DNA of 64,000 bases, from the NCBI RefSeq assembly GCF_964275005.1, contig NC_092705.1, positions 11,843,912-11,907,911 of the forward strand, written 5' to 3'. The position numbers and the translations under genes are program-made. Positions within the stretch are counted from its first letter, which is position 1. The number at the start of each line of letters is the position of its first letter. The notes below the pieces were generated by a model. The model saw nothing but the letters and a program-made list of their open reading frames with translations, had not been told where the DNA came from and ran no database searches. This document shows, in pieces, positions 61,510-64,000 of this stretch. Source of the DNA: Diadema setosum (taxonomy: Eukaryota > Echinodermata > Echinoidea > Diadematoida > Diadematidae).

Positions 61510-64000
61510 ATGAAGCTGTTGATTATCATATTTGGGTTGGTCGTGGTTGCCGTACTGGGGTATTTCTTCCACACACCAATTCCTGAAGGGCTCGTCGATC
61601 CATGGCACTTTCGACTCTTGGTGGCTGGAACGAAGGCAGGAGGCTTGGTGGTAAGGAAAATTTTATCTACTTAAAGGGGATGGCTAGTAACTGATCAGTG
61701 GGAATCAGTGGGAATGCTGAGGGATGATTGTTCCAATCCTTGTGGGATTCATTTGAGAGTTCATTATATATCTATTCTTGTGTGAAAATTATTTGCTTCA
61801 GAATGGTCTCATATTCAAGTAATGTGCAGTTTAATGTTTCCAGGTAAGCGTCCCTGGTCAGTGACGGGGCATTAATCTGCTCATTACTTGAATATGAGAC
61901 CGTTCTGAAGCAAATGATTTTCACACAACAGTGGATATATAATGTACTCTTAAATGAATCCCACAAGGATTGGAACAATCATCCCTCAGCATTCCCACAG
62001 ATTCCCACTGATCGGTTATTAGCCATCCCCTTTAACATTTTTTAACAGCCTTATCATTTACCATTTATTTTACCTATCAATATCATTTTGCTTTTTGTTG
62101 TGATAAATTCAAAGTTCAAGAAGATCATGACGGTTTCTGTTGTGTAAAATTGGTCGCAAAATAGACATTTTGATTTCTGTTGCAAAAATGACTCAAAAAC
62201 AAAAAAGCCGCAGCACTGCATGTCGAAACATTTACGTTTTCTCGAACATCCTATTCTCTTACTGTTATTTTTCTTCTCTTTGTTTTTAAATCTCTAGAGC
62301 AAAGTCCAACAATTCTTCAAGGCTTCCCAGCTTGACATTGTGCGAACGGAACGTTGGTTGACGGAGATGGCCATGTCAGCGCCAGACGTGCAGGTTAGAG
62401 GTTCGAACGTCTCCGCACGATACACCGAATTTGATGGGATAGGAGTTCTCCTCTATGAGCCTGTAATTCGAGGAAAGGATCCGGCTTCTGCTTTGGTATT
62501 TCTTCACGGTGGGGGCTACACCCTGGGAAGCGCAAGTAAGAGTCTACTATGATATCTTTTATCAAAACTTTTGCTGCTTTGGTGATGTGTCCATTGATAA
62601 GATATTTATTTCCGTTTGGACTTCTTGTCGTTTGTTTTCTTCTAATTTGATCAGTAGCTCTTATTTTGCAAAACATTTAATCGTTGTTAATGTGCCATAA
62701 AGCAAACTAGAGGAACGTTTGTGCAGTTCTCTAGATTGAGTACGAAATATGGCGATTTACATGTCGATCAACAACGTAATAGCATTAAACTACCCCTTCC
62801 CATGAAAGAGAAAAATACAAAAAATTATAATATCCACTGTTTTGTATTATATTATAAAGTGAAATGAGATTAGGGGAACCACGTAGATTTATCAAGAATG
62901 TATAGCGGTCGTAAATTGTGTTAGTTTTCTCATTCCCTTCTTTGTATCCTATGACAGAACTACACGCTCCTCTGACAAGACAGCTGGCGGAAGAGCTAAA
63001 CATGGTTGTTGTATCTGTCGAGTAAGTTTGTTGCTGAAGTTGTACTTCTTCTTGATTGAAGAATCATATAGAACAGTACATACGAGTCTTCTTATCTGCA
63101 GAGAAAGTTTGTCGCCGAAATTTTATATCTTCTTGATTACGGAAGCATATAGGACGATAAATAAGAGTATTCTTATTTTCTGTGTCTGATCTTGCTATTT
63201 CAAAGATTATCAAGAGTAACACGAAGAAACCAACAGTTCATCATTGTAATTGGTCCAGTAATAGAACAGAAGTATACACCACTTAAAGCAGATTAAAGAT
63301 AAGCTCAGTCAAGTGGCATTATGCACAATTTTGCGTCAAATTGATTTTTTTTTTTAGATTGCATAAAACTTATCTGGAAAGGTTCACGAAAATTCTACAG
63401 TTTCATTGTCATGCTTTAGACTGTGTTATGAAAATTCAGCACAAAATTTAAATTACTTTCTTGTCAATAAGTTTATCTTGCTGTATTCAGTTCAAACTAT
63501 TCAAACCCCTCACATTATTTTACACCCATTTCTTATACTTAGATATCGACTTGCACCAGAATATCGGCTGCCAGCCCAATCTGAGGACGCCTACATTGCC
63601 ACAAGACACTTGCTGACGCATGCGGCAGATTATGGTGTTGACCCACAACGTGTGGTGGTTGGTGGCGACAGCGCAGGTGGTCACCTTACAGCGGTTCTCG
63701 TCCAACTCATTCACGACGACCCCACATTGCCGAACATTAAACTGCAGGTTCTACTCTACCCTTGGATTCAGTGCTTCGATTTCAACACTCCGTCTTATCA
63801 ACAATACGACAGTCTATTCGGTGATATTGGCTTATCAAAAAACAGGATTCTTGATATTGTATCCATCAATGACCGCAGGGTGGTGGATCCTGATTTGATT
63901 GGACACTTGCGTGAGAATCGCCACACAAGCAAAGAATTTAAGCGTTCTCGTCTGTATCGGGATCGCCTGAGGCATGACATTATTTTCGAGAAGCTAGGGA
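61510..64000 (+). CDS. AADAC/NCEH1-like serine hydrolase, gene 6 (cut by window end)
   Basis: Exons are 61510-61650, 62298-62535, 62958-63021 and 63543 to beyond 64000. The lengths (141, 238, 64) and phases equal those of genes 4 and 5. The N-terminus has a hydrophobic anchor then HTPIPEGLVDPWHFR. HGGGY starts at residue 117, and GDSAGG places the nucleophile at Ser191. YRLAPEYRLPAQ replaces the usual YRLAPEH..PAAF. The catalytic Asp and His lie beyond the window, so the triad cannot be confirmed. A palindromic 365-bp element of the same family as the one in gene 4 intron 3 sits 20 bp after the exon 1 donor. A TATA-like box lies about 440 bp upstream of the ATG. Closest in style to gene 4. 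Confidence 0.9.
61671..62035. mobile_element. Fully palindromic TTAA-flanked MITE, copy 2
   Basis: Same ends and same internal sequence as 28069-28440 with few changes. It lies 20 bp after the exon 1 donor of gene 6. TTAA is at both borders. Confidence 0.85.

Overview
The window looks like metazoan nuclear DNA, most likely from an echinoderm (sea urchin-like). The genes are intron-split with GT-AG borders and long AT-rich introns. Small fold-back DNA transposons, CA/TA microsatellites and the word AGGCCTA are dense. There is no bacterial-style gene packing. The echinoderm assignment is an inference from repeat style and gene families, not a database match.

The window holds a tandem cluster of arylacetamide deacetylase / neutral cholesterol ester hydrolase-like (AADAC/NCEH1-like, HSL-type alpha/beta) genes, all on the + strand. 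Gene 1 is at 3054-5150 (first exon not visible), gene 2 at 9082-12364, gene 3 at 15477-21454, gene 4 at 26012-29424, gene 5 at 45145-48262, and gene 6 from 61510 past the window end. All share one layout: a membrane-anchor exon, an exon ending just after HGGG, a 64-nt exon, and one long last exon with GDSAG and the Asp/His of the triad. Intron phases are 0, 1 and 2. Genes 1-3 (HGGGL, linker about 85 codons) and genes 4-6 (HGGGY, linker 79 codons) are two sub-clades. Genes 1 and 2 are near-identical and sit in a segmental duplication (about 1066-8460 and 9340-14785).

Between genes 4 and 5, on the opposite strand, lies a complete six-exon SLC16/monocarboxylate-transporter-like gene (41349 down to 30271, 429 aa). 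One of its introns needs a GC donor. Its 3' end is convergent with gene 4.

The rest is repeat-rich. 1-1065 is a long palindromic satellite-like block. 1066-14785 contains nested transposons whose filled and empty sites can be compared between the two duplicate copies. 15615-20655 (introns of gene 3) holds hairpin elements and a telomere-like (CCCTAA)n unit nested in a fold-back element. 33271-37353 (a transporter intron) holds an about 163-bp tandem array. 48263-61509 is a gene-poor 13-kb stretch with a LINE remnant, a large inverted-repeat element, a TTCGCG-rich fold-back, a tRNA-derived SINE and a second telomere-like unit.

Functionally, the hydrolases are predicted ER-membrane-anchored ester/amide hydrolases with intact Ser-Asp-His triads in genes 2-5. 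The transporter may carry a small carboxylate or other metabolite. A shared role in lipid-ester or xenobiotic metabolism is inference only.
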